The position numbers and the translations under genes were made by a program. A stretch of 64,000 nt of DNA, taken from Sphingomonas sp. IC-56. GTDB taxonomy: Bacteria; Pseudomonadota; Alphaproteobacteria; Sphingomonadales; Sphingomonadaceae. Below, one piece after another: positions 1 through 9,971 of the stretch. The notes beneath the pieces are model-generated. The model saw nothing but the letters and a program-made list of their open reading frames with translations, searched no databases and was not told where the DNA came from. Where the stretch lies: contig NZ_JAJNDV010000005.1 in the NCBI RefSeq assembly GCF_021043375.1, forward strand, positions 227,434 to 291,433, in the 5' to 3' direction. Numbering within the stretch: position 1 is the stretch's first letter; each line of letters begins with the position of its first letter.

Positions 1-927
<927 letters not shown>

Positions 928-945
928 GTCAGTGGTGCCTTGTGA

Positions 946-2079
946 TCAGGAGTGCAGCAGGCCGCGCTTGGCCAAGTTGCGCATCAGGTCGCGAATGCCG
1001 AAGTCCCAGGGCGCAGCGGCCTTGGAAGTGGTCACGCGGTTGACGAGCGTGCCGAGCTTTGGCGTGGAGATGCGGACGACGTCGCCGTCCTTGTGCGTGA
1101 AGCCCCGGCCGGGATGGTCGCGGTCCTGGACGGGCGCGAACAACGTGCCGAGGAACAGCGCGAAGCCGTCGGGATATTGGTGCTCGCTGAGCGCCTGGCG
1201 GACGAGATCGGTCGGATCGCGGCTGATCTCGCTCATCTTGTTGGTGCCCTGGAGCGTGTAGCCCTCCGGCCCCGTGATATGGAGATCGACCACCGCCGAG
1301 CGGACATCGTCCATGGTGAAGGTGCGGTCGAACAGGCGGATGAACGGGCCGATGCTGGTCGAGGCGTTGTTGTCCTTGGCCTTGCCGAGGAGCAGCGCGC
1401 TGCGCCCTTCGAAATCGCGCAGATTGACGTCGTTGCCGAGCGCCGCGCCCTTGGGCGTGCCGTTGCGGTCGACGATCAGGACGACTTCGGGTTCGGGGTT
1501 GTTCCAGTCGCTGTCCGAGCGGATGCCGATATCGCCGCCCCAGCCGATCGCCGAAAGTACGGGCGCCTTGGTGAACACCTCCGCGTCCGGGCCGATCGCG
1601 ACTTCGAGATATTGCGACCACATGCCGGCTTCGATCAGCGCAGCCTTGAGGCTGGCGGCTTCGTCGCTGCCGGGGACGACCGAACGGATGCCCGAGCCGA
1701 CCTTGGCTTCCAGTTCGCCGCGGATGGCCGACGCCTTGTCCGCGTCGCCGCGGGCGCGTTCCTCGATCACGCGTTCGATCGCGGAGAGGGCGAAGGTGAC
1801 GCCGCAGGCCTTGACCACCTGCAAGTCGATCGGCGCCAGGAGGCGGAGACCTTCAGGCGTGCCCAGTGCGTCCACCGAGCCGATTACGGGGCCGTCTAGC
1901 GTCGCGACATCGTCACGGTCGAGCAGGTCGGCCACGGTCGGCGCAACGGCGGACAGGTCGAGTACCTGGCCGTCGCGAAGGAGTACGGGGGTGGGGCCAG
2001 CGTCGAGGAGCACGCGACCGACCAGGACGGCCTGTGCGTGGTCATGAGGCAGCAAGGCTGCGGCGGTCGGTGCTTCCAA
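946..2079 (-). CDS. xylX: Fumarylacetoacetate-hydrolase-family 2-keto-3-deoxy-pentonate dehydratase
   Basis: A 377-residue FAH-family protein. The metal-binding core is visible as NNPEPEVVLIVD and GTNKMSEISRDP, followed by the family's G..LFLGTLFAP region. In Caulobacter the homologous XylX dehydrates 2-keto-3-deoxy-xylonate to alpha-ketoglutarate semialdehyde in the Weimberg route, and the adjacent xylB and xylC genes fit that role. Two in-frame stops lie just upstream, so translation must start at or after the TTG at 2079, which follows a GAGGA Shine-Dalgarno sequence at short spacing. It is the first gene of the operon and sits behind a LacI-type operator. Confidence 0.8.
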   Translation of the reverse strand: MEAPTAAALLPHDHAQAVLVGRVLLDAGPTPVLLRDGQVLDLSAVAPTVADLLDRDDVATLDGPVIGSVDALGTPEGLRLLAPIDLQVVKACGVTFALSAIERVIEERARGDADKASAIRGELEAKVGSGIRSVVPGSDEAASLKAALIEAGMWSQYLEVAIGPDAEVFTKAPVLSAIGWGGDIGIRSDSDWNNPEPEVVLIVDRNGTPKGAALGNDVNLRDFEGRSALLLGKAKDNNASTSIGPFIRLFDRTFTMDDVRSAVVDLHITGPEGYTLQGTNKMSEISRDPTDLVRQALSEHQYPDGFALFLGTLFAPVQDRDHPGRGFTHKDGDVVRISTPKLGTLVNRVTTSKAAAPWDFGIRDLMRNLAKRGLLHS

Positions 2080-2103
2080 GATTCCTCATCCACTTTATAG
2101 GTT

Positions 2104-2117
2104 TGATAGCGGTACCA
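2104..2117. promoter_or_regulatory. LacI/GalR-type operator upstream of xylX
   Basis: TGATAGCGGTACCA fits the LacI/GalR half-site pattern TGNTANCGNTANCA. It lies 25 bp upstream of the xylX start, with an AT-rich TATAAA hexamer (2094-2099, minus strand) between. In Caulobacter the xyl operon is controlled by the LacI-family XylR. No regulator gene is visible in this window. Confidence 0.55.
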
Positions 2118-2174
2118 TGGTGCCGTGAACGCGGGCCTGTCAAGCTGTCCCAACGGCGTAGAAAGCGCGTTGTT

Positions 2175-2951
2175 TCATATATGACAAGCTATTTCACTGA
2201 CAATAGCTTCTCGCGGGCGCATCGAACCGTTGGCGCTGGTCTGTATCACGCGCCATGGGCCGAGCAGATCGGCGGCGACGATCGCTTCGTAATTGGCGCG
2301 CACCCGCTGCTGAAGCGCGATGTCGGCCTCATATTCATCGAAGCTGCGGTCGGTGTAGCTGCGCTGTGCCTTTTGCAGGATGAGTTCGCGGGCTAGGTCC
2401 CAAGGCGTGTCGAGATATAGCGAGAGACTTGGGGCGGGCAGGGCGAACTGATCCAGCTCAAGCCGAGCGATCCAGTCCATCAGGTTGCGCGCCGCGGCCG
2501 GATCCGCACGCGCGGCCTGATAGGCCATGTTGGAGGCGATGTAGCGGTCGAAGATCACCACGTCATGCGTGTCGCGGGCTTCCTCGATATGAGAAAGCCA
2601 TTCGCGGCGATCGAGCGCGTACAGGACCGCGGCAGCTTCGGGCGTGACGGCTACCGGCATGTCGCCGGCCAGAAACCGGCCGATGGTCACGCCTGCGACG
2701 GTTTCGCCATAGCGCGGGAAGCCGATGACCACGGCCTTTTGGCCCGACTCGTTGAGTGCATCGCACAACCCGCGTGCAGCCGTGTTCTTGCCGACGCCGT
2801 CGGCGCTTATCGCCCCTGCCCTGCGGCGTCTCGCGACAGAACGTATTCTAGGCTTCTTAGGACTGCGGGTACTGGTCACCCTTGAGAATCTCCCAGCAAT
2901 GAGGCCAGGGCGGCGGAGTCCTTTGTCACGCGCGATGTCGAGCATGATCAT
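2175..2951 (-). CDS. Chimeric ORF: island-encoded leader fused in frame to the 3' 210 codons of the resident thymidylate-kinase-like gene
   Basis: From ADGVGKNT onward (codon 2802-2804) this is a normal dTMP-kinase-like protein with a DRY lid-region motif (FDRYIASNMAYQ) and a conserved C-terminal helix. The 49 residues before it are basic and resemble no kinase; beta-strand 1 and the first P-loop glycine are missing (serine in its place). These residues are encoded by the end of the mobile island. The ATG at 2951 has a strong AAGGAGG and lies 16 bp after ginD, so the island's operon reads out into the host gene tail. An alternative GTG start is at 2879. The natural start of the host gene is at 10007. 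Whether the fusion is active is unknown. Confidence 0.7.
   Translation of the reverse strand: MIMLDIARDKGLRRPGLIAGRFSRVTSTRSPKKPRIRSVARRRRAGAISADGVGKNTAARGLCDALNESGQKAVVIGFPRYGETVAGVTIGRFLAGDMPVAVTPEAAAVLYALDRREWLSHIEEARDTHDVVIFDRYIASNMAYQAARADPAAARNLMDWIARLELDQFALPAPSLSLYLDTPWDLARELILQKAQRSYTDRSFDEYEADIALQQRVRANYEAIVAADLLGPWRVIQTSANGSMRPREAIVSEIACHI
2802..2838 (+). repeat. Left terminal repeat of the island
   Basis: Reading inward, GGCGCTTATC is followed 16 bp later by GTCTCGCGACA (2828-2838). The right end, read inward on the minus strand, has GGCGTTATC followed 13 bp later by GTCTCACGACT. The match is imperfect but collinear, as expected for tyrosine-recombinase core and arm sites. Confidence 0.6.
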
Positions 2952-2967
2952 CCGCTTCCTCCTTGGT

Positions 2968-3555
2968 TTATTGTTTATCCTTGACGACGCGAAGGTCAGG
3001 CTTCCCTGATGCCGCCGCGGCGGCATCAGGGAAGTCGATGCCATGCTGACGGAGCAGTCGCTCCAAGGACCTAACTCGCTCATCACTTGTCAGAAGACGG
3101 GCGCTCAGATGCGCCATTCTGTCCTGAAGGACCCTGATCGAGCCCTTGTGCCCCTTGATGGTCTTTTCCGTTCCCTGCCGTTCGACCTGCAGCATGGCGA
3201 TGTAAGCCTTGGCTGTGACCACCTGCTGCATCAGCGTGATTATGCGATCAGCATCATGTGTGTCCTCCACGTCGTGCTCGACGGCGGAGACAGGCGGAGG
3301 GGGAGGTTCTAGCGCAACGCAAAGTCGCTGCACCTCGCCGTCAGCCTGCCTGAATCGGTAGAAGGTCGCCTTCGAAATACCAGCGTCACCATACACGTTC
3401 GACAATTTGAACGTGGCGCGATCGAGGGCGCCGCTTGCGATCTCGGCGGCAGCGCGTGCGAGGCGGTCGCGGAGATCGGCTAGCCTGGCGTCTTGTTGGG
3501 CGCGGCGGCTGGCAACGGCCGCCGCTCGAGCTCCGGCAGTTGGTGCCCTAGGCAT
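2968..3555 (-). CDS. ginD: GinD-like small coiled-coil DNA-binding protein of a recombinase operon
   Basis: A 195-residue protein. The N-terminal part is rich in Ala, Arg and Asp and has a helix-turn-helix-like segment (LSNVYGDAGISKATFYRFR, about residues 51-69). A long helical, coiled-coil-prone stretch follows (about 100-180, AYIAMLQVERQ...RVRSLERLLRQHGI). Its start overlaps the end of ginC by 8 bp. In GInt islands and Tn554-like systems the recombinase genes are followed by a small gene of this type, thought to help DNA binding. The assignment rests on position and architecture rather than on a catalytic motif. Confidence 0.65.
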   Translation of the reverse strand: MPRAPTAGARAAAVASRRAQQDARLADLRDRLARAAAEIASGALDRATFKLSNVYGDAGISKATFYRFRQADGEVQRLCVALEPPPPPVSAVEHDVEDTHDADRIITLMQQVVTAKAYIAMLQVERQGTEKTIKGHKGSIRVLQDRMAHLSARLLTSDERVRSLERLLRQHGIDFPDAAAAASGKPDLRVVKDKQ

Positions 3556-5692
3556 TATCAGCCACCCCCCGGGTCACGATGTCGATCCTGTCGAGAAGCT
3601 GCTCGACTTCATTGCGCCGACGAATAAGGGAGACGGTTTCGGCTTCCCGGGCATCTGCATTCACCACACGATCGTGGATGGCGGCAAGCTCGGCATTCAG
3701 AACTGGTCTATGGGGCATTATCAGTTCCACAAGCGTGCTGGCTTCGTGACGTGCCAATTCGACCTGCGACGAGCTTGAAGTTGGGTCGGCCACCATAGCC
3801 AAGTAAGCCTCGCAGTTCTCAAGGTACGCCGGTATCTGCAGCCTCGTGATGGCGGAGTTCGCGCACGTCAGCGGACTGCAGCGGTGAGTCAGGGGGCGGT
3901 CGCGTTCGTGCGGGGGCCGCCCCTTCAGACATTCCGCGGCATCGGCATCAAACACGCAAGTGCTGAAGGACGTCAGGTAGATCGGTCGGCCGACCTTCCT
4001 GAGCTTCTGCATGACGCGCGGCGACGGGGCTTCCCGTCCAACTTGGGCTAGGTTCATGATCCGAACCTCAGCTTCGTTAGCGGCCTGCCGTTCGGGCGTC
4101 CGTGACGCCATTATCTCGTCGCCCATGCGACCGCTGATGACCGGCTCATGCATCAGCATGCCCAGGTGGTCTGTTCCGGCCTGAACCTCGAATGCCTCGA
4201 ACAGGGAGCGAAACTCCGGATCCTCGCGTAGGTAACCTCGGAAGGCGGCGGTGTTCAGCTGCTTTAGGTGAAAGGCGCCGGCCAGTTCGCCGATGGGTTC
4301 CGCCCCGAGCCACTGCGCAAGCGCGACGCGAAACTGATGGGTGGTAAGCGGGAACGGCTTGCCGTTCACATAGGGTGCGCCGATTCGTTCCAGGAACACC
4401 TTTAGATCGTTGTTGACGATCGAGTCGTTCATTTTCTCGCCCGTCTGCGTCACGAACAGACGTGCAGATCCCGTCCGCTTGCGCCACGGTGCGCACATGT
4501 CGAGCATGATGCCTGCAGCATGGACGGCGATCTGAGGAACGCCCCATTCCACGTCCTGTCCGTCACCACGGTGCTTGGTCACCTTGCCGCGGATGAAGAA
4601 CTCCCGCACACGCTCCTGCTCGTCTGCACGTACCGAGGTGCAGTCGACTTGGAGTTGGTTCATCTCCGTGTTGCGCCCACCGGTCATGAAGGCGATAACG
4701 ATGTAGCAGGAGGTTCTGAGGCTGTTTTCCAGTTGCTGGAGGTGGCGTCGAGACATGACTCCCTTGATCCAGGGCAAACCCGTATCCGGATCGATAACGA
4801 AGGCGCCGTCTTCATTCCAAGGCGCAGGATTCCCCATGTTTCCCCGAGCTGTCGCGCTTGCCCAACCGAAGCGATTTCCAATCCATTTTTCGAACCGCTT
4901 GTATTCGGCATCGCCTCGCTTCCAGGTCGGAATGGGTCGGCCGGTGGCGTCAGACCACTGATGTGCCAGATGGTCGAGGAACTTTCGCGCCGACCTGATG
5001 TCGGAGGAATATACAGCAACGTATCGATGCGCGGCACCAATCACGTGCTCAAGCACGGGTCTGGGTATCAACGGAACGGGCTTGGTGTCGTCCTGCGCGT
5101 CGATATAGTCTTCGGGGAGAGATCCTTCGGGTGCGTTAGGCAGAGAGCGATCCACGCGGGATCGCATGCGCCAGAGCAGCAGCGGAGGATCGAAGAGCGT
5201 GCGCTGATGACGATAGGTGCGCGGCGTGCCGTCCCTTCTGACTCTAACTTCTTCGAGCCACACGACGAGGATATCCTCAGTGATTTCTTCCGGCTGGGTG
5301 ATGCCGATTGAGGCGAGCCACTGCACGAAGCGATTGGACGCGTTTACGGCATCGTACGCGCGCTTCGCATTCCATCGTCGTCCGTCGTCGCGGGTAGCAT
5401 ACAGCCAGCGTGCGGCCACGGCCTGCTGGAGGACATTGATCAAACTGCGATGGGCGTCGTCGGACGTGTCACCGACAACCATGCCGTCGATCATAATCGG
5501 TCCCGACCAGTTCGCCTTGCCGAGTTCCGCATGGTCCTGCGAGAAGTCCCATGTCAGGTCGGCGAGTCGGCTACCTGACCTGGTGACGACCGTTTCAAGT
5601 GGTACAGTCCAGCCGACAGCTGGTACGCGGCGACGCCTGGCTTCCATGCCCGTTTTCGCCAGGCTGACCTTCTGAGTAAGCTCCCCGATCAC
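3548..5692 (-). CDS. ginC: GinC-like large tyrosine recombinase
   Basis: A 714-residue phage-integrase-fold protein. Visible catalytic-type motifs are the first arginine in FMTGGRNTEMN, H-x-x-R in TTHQFRVALAQW, and a candidate nucleophile Tyr in AAFRGYLRED. A C-terminal Cys/His cluster (CVFDADAAEC...HRCSPLTC) looks like a zinc-binding tail, seen in other very large recombinases of trio elements. It overlaps ginB by 4 bp (ATGA) and ginD by 8 bp. It should act with GinA and GinB on the island ends. Confidence 0.75.
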   Translation of the reverse strand: MIGELTQKVSLAKTGMEARRRRVPAVGWTVPLETVVTRSGSRLADLTWDFSQDHAELGKANWSGPIMIDGMVVGDTSDDAHRSLINVLQQAVAARWLYATRDDGRRWNAKRAYDAVNASNRFVQWLASIGITQPEEITEDILVVWLEEVRVRRDGTPRTYRHQRTLFDPPLLLWRMRSRVDRSLPNAPEGSLPEDYIDAQDDTKPVPLIPRPVLEHVIGAAHRYVAVYSSDIRSARKFLDHLAHQWSDATGRPIPTWKRGDAEYKRFEKWIGNRFGWASATARGNMGNPAPWNEDGAFVIDPDTGLPWIKGVMSRRHLQQLENSLRTSCYIVIAFMTGGRNTEMNQLQVDCTSVRADEQERVREFFIRGKVTKHRGDGQDVEWGVPQIAVHAAGIMLDMCAPWRKRTGSARLFVTQTGEKMNDSIVNNDLKVFLERIGAPYVNGKPFPLTTHQFRVALAQWLGAEPIGELAGAFHLKQLNTAAFRGYLREDPEFRSLFEAFEVQAGTDHLGMLMHEPVISGRMGDEIMASRTPERQAANEAEVRIMNLAQVGREAPSPRVMQKLRKVGRPIYLTSFSTCVFDADAAECLKGRPPHERDRPLTHRCSPLTCANSAITRLQIPAYLENCEAYLAMVADPTSSSSQVELARHEASTLVELIMPHRPVLNAELAAIHDRVVNADAREAETVSLIRRRNEVEQLLDRIDIVTRGVADNA

Positions 5693-7800
5693 GATTGCAT
5701 GAACCGGCGGTAAGGGATGGGCGTCGACGATGCCGCAACCGTGGCCCGTGCCGCGGAAACGACTTTCGCCGGGAACTTGGTTAGGTGCTCATCGACGATA
5801 GCACAGTTGAGCGCATGAGCATCGTTCCATGCGTCAGCGGACATCATCTCGGTCATGGATATCCAATGTTCCTGGTAGGCGATCAGCCGAGGCAGATGTC
5901 GCTCGACGATGATGCTGTTCGAACAAACCAGACATGCCTCGAACCTGCCGCATCTACGACCCGCAGGCTCAGGGCCGGCGCCGTTCCGATCGTCGACGCA
6001 GGCGTTAAAGAGCTTGTCGCGTTTACCCAGCACGATTTCGAGCGCCGCACCGGTTGGTAGGTTCAGCTCGGCGGCTACACGCGCTATCTCCTGTTCGTCT
6101 GGTCGGCCCCCATATCCATCAAGAAGGCTGGTCAGCGCCTTGCTCTGAGCGGATGCCACCTCCGCAGCGAGCCGGACATGGGATGTGGGGTTCAACGCAT
6201 ATGCGATCGTTTGGGCTGGTTGCGAGTGACTGGCCGCGTTCTGCGCCACTCCGATGCCGGAGGCCATCGCGACTTCGGAGATGGCCGTGGGACGCAACCG
6301 GCGATAGAAGATGCCGTTCCTCGCATCAGTGGCAGCGAGTTCGTGTCTATCGAGAAATTGCCTGAAGTACCTGCCGAGGGTCGGTCCATCTATCCGGTGA
6401 ATCTCGCCCTTTAATCCCAAATAGAGCCATAGAGCATTTCGGTCAGCTTTCGGCAGCCGCTCTCGAAGCGGTGCGGTAATCGCGGCTACCATACGGAGCA
6501 GGCCGGGGATGTCGAGATCACCACGATCTGGAACATCGATTAACTCGCGGTCACTGGCAGCCCGCGGCTTGTCGAACATGATTCGGGCGTGCTTGGGCGT
6601 CGGGCTCCACTGGAGGCAGTGCTGGTCAGGAGTTTCCGGACACCAAGACAGGTCGAGGACGGAGGACAGGTTCAGCGGAGCATGCCTGTTCATGCCGATG
6701 AGGACGATGAACGGCACTAGGTCCAGGCCGCCAGGACAGAGTTGGAGCGCCAGAGCATGTGGGTGATGGTCGCCGCCGTGAGTTGGCAGCGCGTTGTAGA
6801 TCGCGTCCCACAGGCGATTGGACCTGTGGGGTACCTGACCGGGCCACTGCGTCGACAGGTAGGCGAGGAGGTTGTTCGTCTCCGCCGCCCAAGCGCGCAG
6901 ATCCTGTCCAGGTTGGCTTACTCCGCTCTGCGCCTTGGCTGGACCGTCCACAAGCAGCCTCGTTCTGACGGATCGGACAGCGGTGAAGCACGCTTTGCGA
7001 AGCAGTTTGCGTTCCCGTCCGTCGAGAGCCGGCGTCTTTACCGGACCATCGGGCTGAAGCGCGGTCAGTTCGGGGACGACGAACCCGGGAGAGAAGACGC
7101 ATCCGCCGTCCTGCATGCGACGCAGTAATTTTGCCACTGCGTAGTAGGTAACTTCGACCCGCTTGGAGCCTATAGGACCTTTCTTGGCAACGCGCTGTAC
7201 TGCCGGTTGGTCGCCTGGCAGGCGGATGCTGCTTCCCATTTCAGCGGCAGCGACCGACACCATGTTCACCAGTTGCTTGTGCTGATGAATGTACCCAGTC
7301 GGCCAATCCATCTCAGCCCCAAGTGCGGCCAGGGAAACCTTACCCTCTTTGCCGGCTATAAGCGGAGATCTGAGTCTCTCCTCAAGCTGCTGTGCCCGTT
7401 CATCCAGAACCGATATTATCTTCCTCTCGCGCGCCCGCATCCATCGCTCAAAATCGCGTACTGTCTGAAAGGTGATGTCCTGCGTTTTCGCCGGCGCGTG
7501 AGCGGCTGCAACCGCCGAGATGTCGTCAAGGAGATATCGCAAGAACCAGCGGGCGCTTTCAAGATTTTTGCTTACGGAAGAAGACTTAAGCCTTGCGGAG
7601 GTCTCCCACAAAGCGACGAGCATATCCCCTGCGATGGACGCGATCCGCGTGTCGACAAAGTCTGCAAGACTAATGTCGCAAGGGTTTCCGTTGCCGTGAA
7701 GCGGCTCGAAACGGAAGCTAAGGGACTCCCGGATTGCAGCGCGAACTGCATCGACATTAAGCGCAAGGACTGGGCTGGGGTGGGTACTAGAATCAAGCAT
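5689..7800 (-). CDS. ginB: GinB-like large tyrosine-recombinase homologue with degenerate active site
   Basis: A 703-residue protein in the position of GinB. The C-terminal half shows an integrase-like layout, but the usual residues are altered. The first arginine region reads IGMNRHAPLNL. The H-x-x-R box is R-x-x-R (FYRRLRPTAI). The region that should hold His and the nucleophile Tyr is ASHSQPAQTIAYALNP. A Cys-rich tail (CGRFEACLVCSN) follows. It overlaps ginA by 8 bp and ginC by 4 bp. It may be structural rather than catalytic in the recombination complex. Confidence 0.7.
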   Translation of the reverse strand: MLDSSTHPSPVLALNVDAVRAAIRESLSFRFEPLHGNGNPCDISLADFVDTRIASIAGDMLVALWETSARLKSSSVSKNLESARWFLRYLLDDISAVAAAHAPAKTQDITFQTVRDFERWMRARERKIISVLDERAQQLEERLRSPLIAGKEGKVSLAALGAEMDWPTGYIHQHKQLVNMVSVAAAEMGSSIRLPGDQPAVQRVAKKGPIGSKRVEVTYYAVAKLLRRMQDGGCVFSPGFVVPELTALQPDGPVKTPALDGRERKLLRKACFTAVRSVRTRLLVDGPAKAQSGVSQPGQDLRAWAAETNNLLAYLSTQWPGQVPHRSNRLWDAIYNALPTHGGDHHPHALALQLCPGGLDLVPFIVLIGMNRHAPLNLSSVLDLSWCPETPDQHCLQWSPTPKHARIMFDKPRAASDRELIDVPDRGDLDIPGLLRMVAAITAPLRERLPKADRNALWLYLGLKGEIHRIDGPTLGRYFRQFLDRHELAATDARNGIFYRRLRPTAISEVAMASGIGVAQNAASHSQPAQTIAYALNPTSHVRLAAEVASAQSKALTSLLDGYGGRPDEQEIARVAAELNLPTGAALEIVLGKRDKLFNACVDDRNGAGPEPAGRRCGRFEACLVCSNSIIVERHLPRLIAYQEHWISMTEMMSADAWNDAHALNCAIVDEHLTKFPAKVVSAARATVAASSTPIPYRRFMQS

Positions 7801-9058
7801 CGAGGTAACCGTCCTCCATGTCGCGGATGGCGAGATGGAGCAGGTGTCGATGCTCGGCGACGTGGTCGAGGTATACCATGGTCGTCTCGATGGAGGAGTG
7901 GCCTAAACGCCGCCGGACCTCGTCCAGCGGGCTACGAAAGTATTCGCGGCGTCCGCTAGTCCCCAGTTTCGCCTCAGCTATCTCGATGCGGATCTGCTGC
8001 TTGATGAGGTTGGACAGAGTGACCACCGCGTAGGTGTGCCGCAGCCAATGCGGCGACACGCGAGTGCCGACCGATTTTTGGATGCTGGTGAACTCCTTGC
8101 CCCAGCGCTTGGGCGACAGGGGTTCCCCATCTTCACGGAGCCATAGCGGCGCATCGTCGCGTTCGCGTAGAACGCGTACGCCATCCTGCTCGCCCCATGC
8201 GAGTACCGGGCTTTCCGCCGATCGTTGACCGGCGATGATGCGGCGGCTGAGTTCGTCGACGGCTAGGGAACGTTCGATCCGGTGGTAGGCCCAGACGCTC
8301 TTTGCGGCTGTGAAGGGCCATAGGATCTCACGTTTCTTATCGCCCTTTCCAACAATGACGCGTGGCCGGTATGACGAGCCGGCGAACTCGGCGAGCGGCG
8401 GCACGTCAGCGATGGTCAGCGCAGCGTTCTCGCTAGACCGCATGCCGGTTCCAGCAAGCACGTTCATTCCGGCACGAAGCCGCTGCGTCGGTACAAGATC
8501 GATTAGTGAGCGGAATTCGTCGGGCAGCAGGGCACGTATCAGCGGGTCGGATCGGCCACGCTGGCGGACGTCCTCAAGATCGTATCCTATCTCATCTACG
8601 AAGCCGTTCTTTTCACCAAAGCGGAGAAAGCGCAGCCAGTATCCGATGCGCTGGTTCCAGGTGGCTTTTCCCACTCTTGGTTTCGTTCTGCGTCCATCCA
8701 CCTCGGTCGTTCCGCGGAAGTGCTGGAGCATGAGGTTGGCGTGGGCTAACTCGGTGCAGACCCGCCAGTCGTAGTCGTTCTGGTCGAACCAGGAGAAGAT
8801 CGCCTTTACTGCCCCCGTCAGTGTGTTCCGGGTTGCTGGCGACGTCGTCTTTCTGGCCTGGATCAGAAACCAACCATTGATCTCGTCTACATAGTTACCG
8901 TTGCAATCGAAGACGAAGTTGATGCCTTCCACTGTCGCTATCTGATCGTCAAAGGCGGCCGGATGCCTGGTGGATGTCACATTGCTACCTAGCACGTCGG
9001 CAAGCGTGCTTCTGAAGGCGTCCGGTTTGATCTTTATGCTGGCGGTAACGGATTGCAC
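7793..9058 (-). CDS. ginA: GinA-like tyrosine recombinase/integrase
   Basis: A 421-residue integrase with a full catalytic set: Arg207 in TGMRSSE, Lys in VGKGDKK (about 238-242), His337 and Arg340 in PHWLRHTY, His387 in LGHSSIETT and the nucleophile Tyr396 in MVYLDH. An N-terminal SAM-like core-binding domain precedes it (about 60-160). It is the first of four overlapping recombination genes. Of the three recombinases this one has the most canonical active site, so it is the best candidate for strand cleavage. Confidence 0.85.
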   Translation of the reverse strand: MQSVTASIKIKPDAFRSTLADVLGSNVTSTRHPAAFDDQIATVEGINFVFDCNGNYVDEINGWFLIQARKTTSPATRNTLTGAVKAIFSWFDQNDYDWRVCTELAHANLMLQHFRGTTEVDGRRTKPRVGKATWNQRIGYWLRFLRFGEKNGFVDEIGYDLEDVRQRGRSDPLIRALLPDEFRSLIDLVPTQRLRAGMNVLAGTGMRSSENAALTIADVPPLAEFAGSSYRPRVIVGKGDKKREILWPFTAAKSVWAYHRIERSLAVDELSRRIIAGQRSAESPVLAWGEQDGVRVLRERDDAPLWLREDGEPLSPKRWGKEFTSIQKSVGTRVSPHWLRHTYAVVTLSNLIKQQIRIEIAEAKLGTSGRREYFRSPLDEVRRRLGHSSIETTMVYLDHVAEHRHLLHLAIRDMEDGYLDA

Positions 9059-9180
9059 GGTTCGCTCGATTCGGGATTAGACCATCCGATACAGGTGGAA
9101 TGGTGTCCAAAATCCTTGCCTCGCCAAGTATTCTTCGAATGGCGCGGCGGCTCTGCTCCGCAAGGAACGAACCATGAATC

Positions 9181-9210
9181 TTTCAGGATGGATCAGGTTC
9201 CACCCTGAAA
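9181..9210. repeat. Inverted repeat at the end of the island kinase gene
   Basis: TTTCAGGATGG and CCACCCTGAAA form a 10/11 bp stem with an 8-base loop, overlapping the kinase stop codon. There is no strong T-run. It could be an attenuating hairpin or an operator between the kinase and ginA; the 134 bp between those two genes holds no other structure that I can see. Confidence 0.35.
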
Positions 9211-9876
9211 ATTCAACTGTAGCGACGATCCGTGCTGTCGCTGCGCGTTCCAAGCGTCGATTGCAAACAAGGTCCGATCAAGAACCTCCGCTGGCGTCCC
9301 CGATGCGTCGACGACGACGTGCCGATCTGGCGAAATCCTCGCCTGATCGAGATAGGATTGCCGGATTCGGCGATGGAACTCAAGGTCGAGCGTCTCGAAA
9401 CGGCCTTCGTCCACGTTCGAGGCGCCGAGCCTCCTGCGACTGCGTGAGAGTCCAATCCCGGCGTCTAGATCAAGGATGATCGTCAGATCGGGCCAGACGT
9501 CCCCTACGGCGGCCGCATGGAGACCCGTGATGAAGTCGACGGACATGCCGCGCCCGGCTCCCTGGTACGCGATTGTCGACCCCACATAGCGGTCACTGAC
9601 GACCGACCGTCCTGACGCTACGGCCGGAAGGATCACGCGCCGAACGTGCTCGACGCGGGCAGCGGTCATTAGCAACAGTTCGGAGTGTGGATCCCAGGCG
9701 TCGTCAGCCCCGGAGAGGATCAGAGAGCGGATCTGCTCACCTTGGTGGGTGCCGCCCGGCTCCCGCGTAGCGAGAACATCGATGCCGTGGCTTGCAAGGT
9801 GATTGACGATGGCAGCGACGATCCCTGTCTTGCCGCACCCGTCGACCCCTTCGACGGCGAGGAACGCCGGCCTCAT
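9193..9876 (-). CDS. tmk: dTMP kinase carried by the island
   Basis: A complete 227-residue bacterial-type thymidylate kinase. It has the P-loop EGVDGCGKT (about 9-17), the dTMP-binding motif TREPGGT, the DRY motif in [17 protein letters not shown], and an Arg-rich lid around LSRSRRR. It would phosphorylate dTMP to dTDP. Its ATG overlaps the stop (ATGA) of the short ORF that begins at the captured host start codon, so translation is likely coupled to the host gene's own start. It belongs to a different subfamily from the kinase it interrupts. A 30-bp imperfect hairpin (9181-9210) covers its stop codon. Confidence 0.85.
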   Translation of the reverse strand: MRPAFLAVEGVDGCGKTGIVAAIVNHLASHGIDVLATREPGGTHQGEQIRSLILSGADDAWDPHSELLLMTAARVEHVRRVILPAVASGRSVVSDRYVGSTIAYQGAGRGMSVDFITGLHAAAVGDVWPDLTIILDLDAGIGLSRSRRRLGASNVDEGRFETLDLEFHRRIRQSYLDQARISPDRHVVVDASGTPAEVLDRTLFAIDAWNAQRQHGSSLQLNFQGGT

Positions 9877-9907
9877 TGCTCATTCTCCTGTGGCGAGACG
9901 CCACCAT

Positions 9908-9958
9908 GTCTCACGACTACAACCGTGCTATTTGCGGTCGACTGGACAGTCGTGAGAC
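9908..9958. repeat. Perfect 11-bp inverted repeat near the right island end
   Basis: GTCTCACGACT (9908-9918) and AGTCGTGAGAC (9948-9958) are a perfect inverted pair separated by 29 bp, about 22 bp inside the right terminus. A related sequence (GTCTCGCGACA) lies at the matching place in the left end. Probable recombinase-binding arms. Confidence 0.6.
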
Positions 9959-9971
9959 TAGCGGCGGGCTT

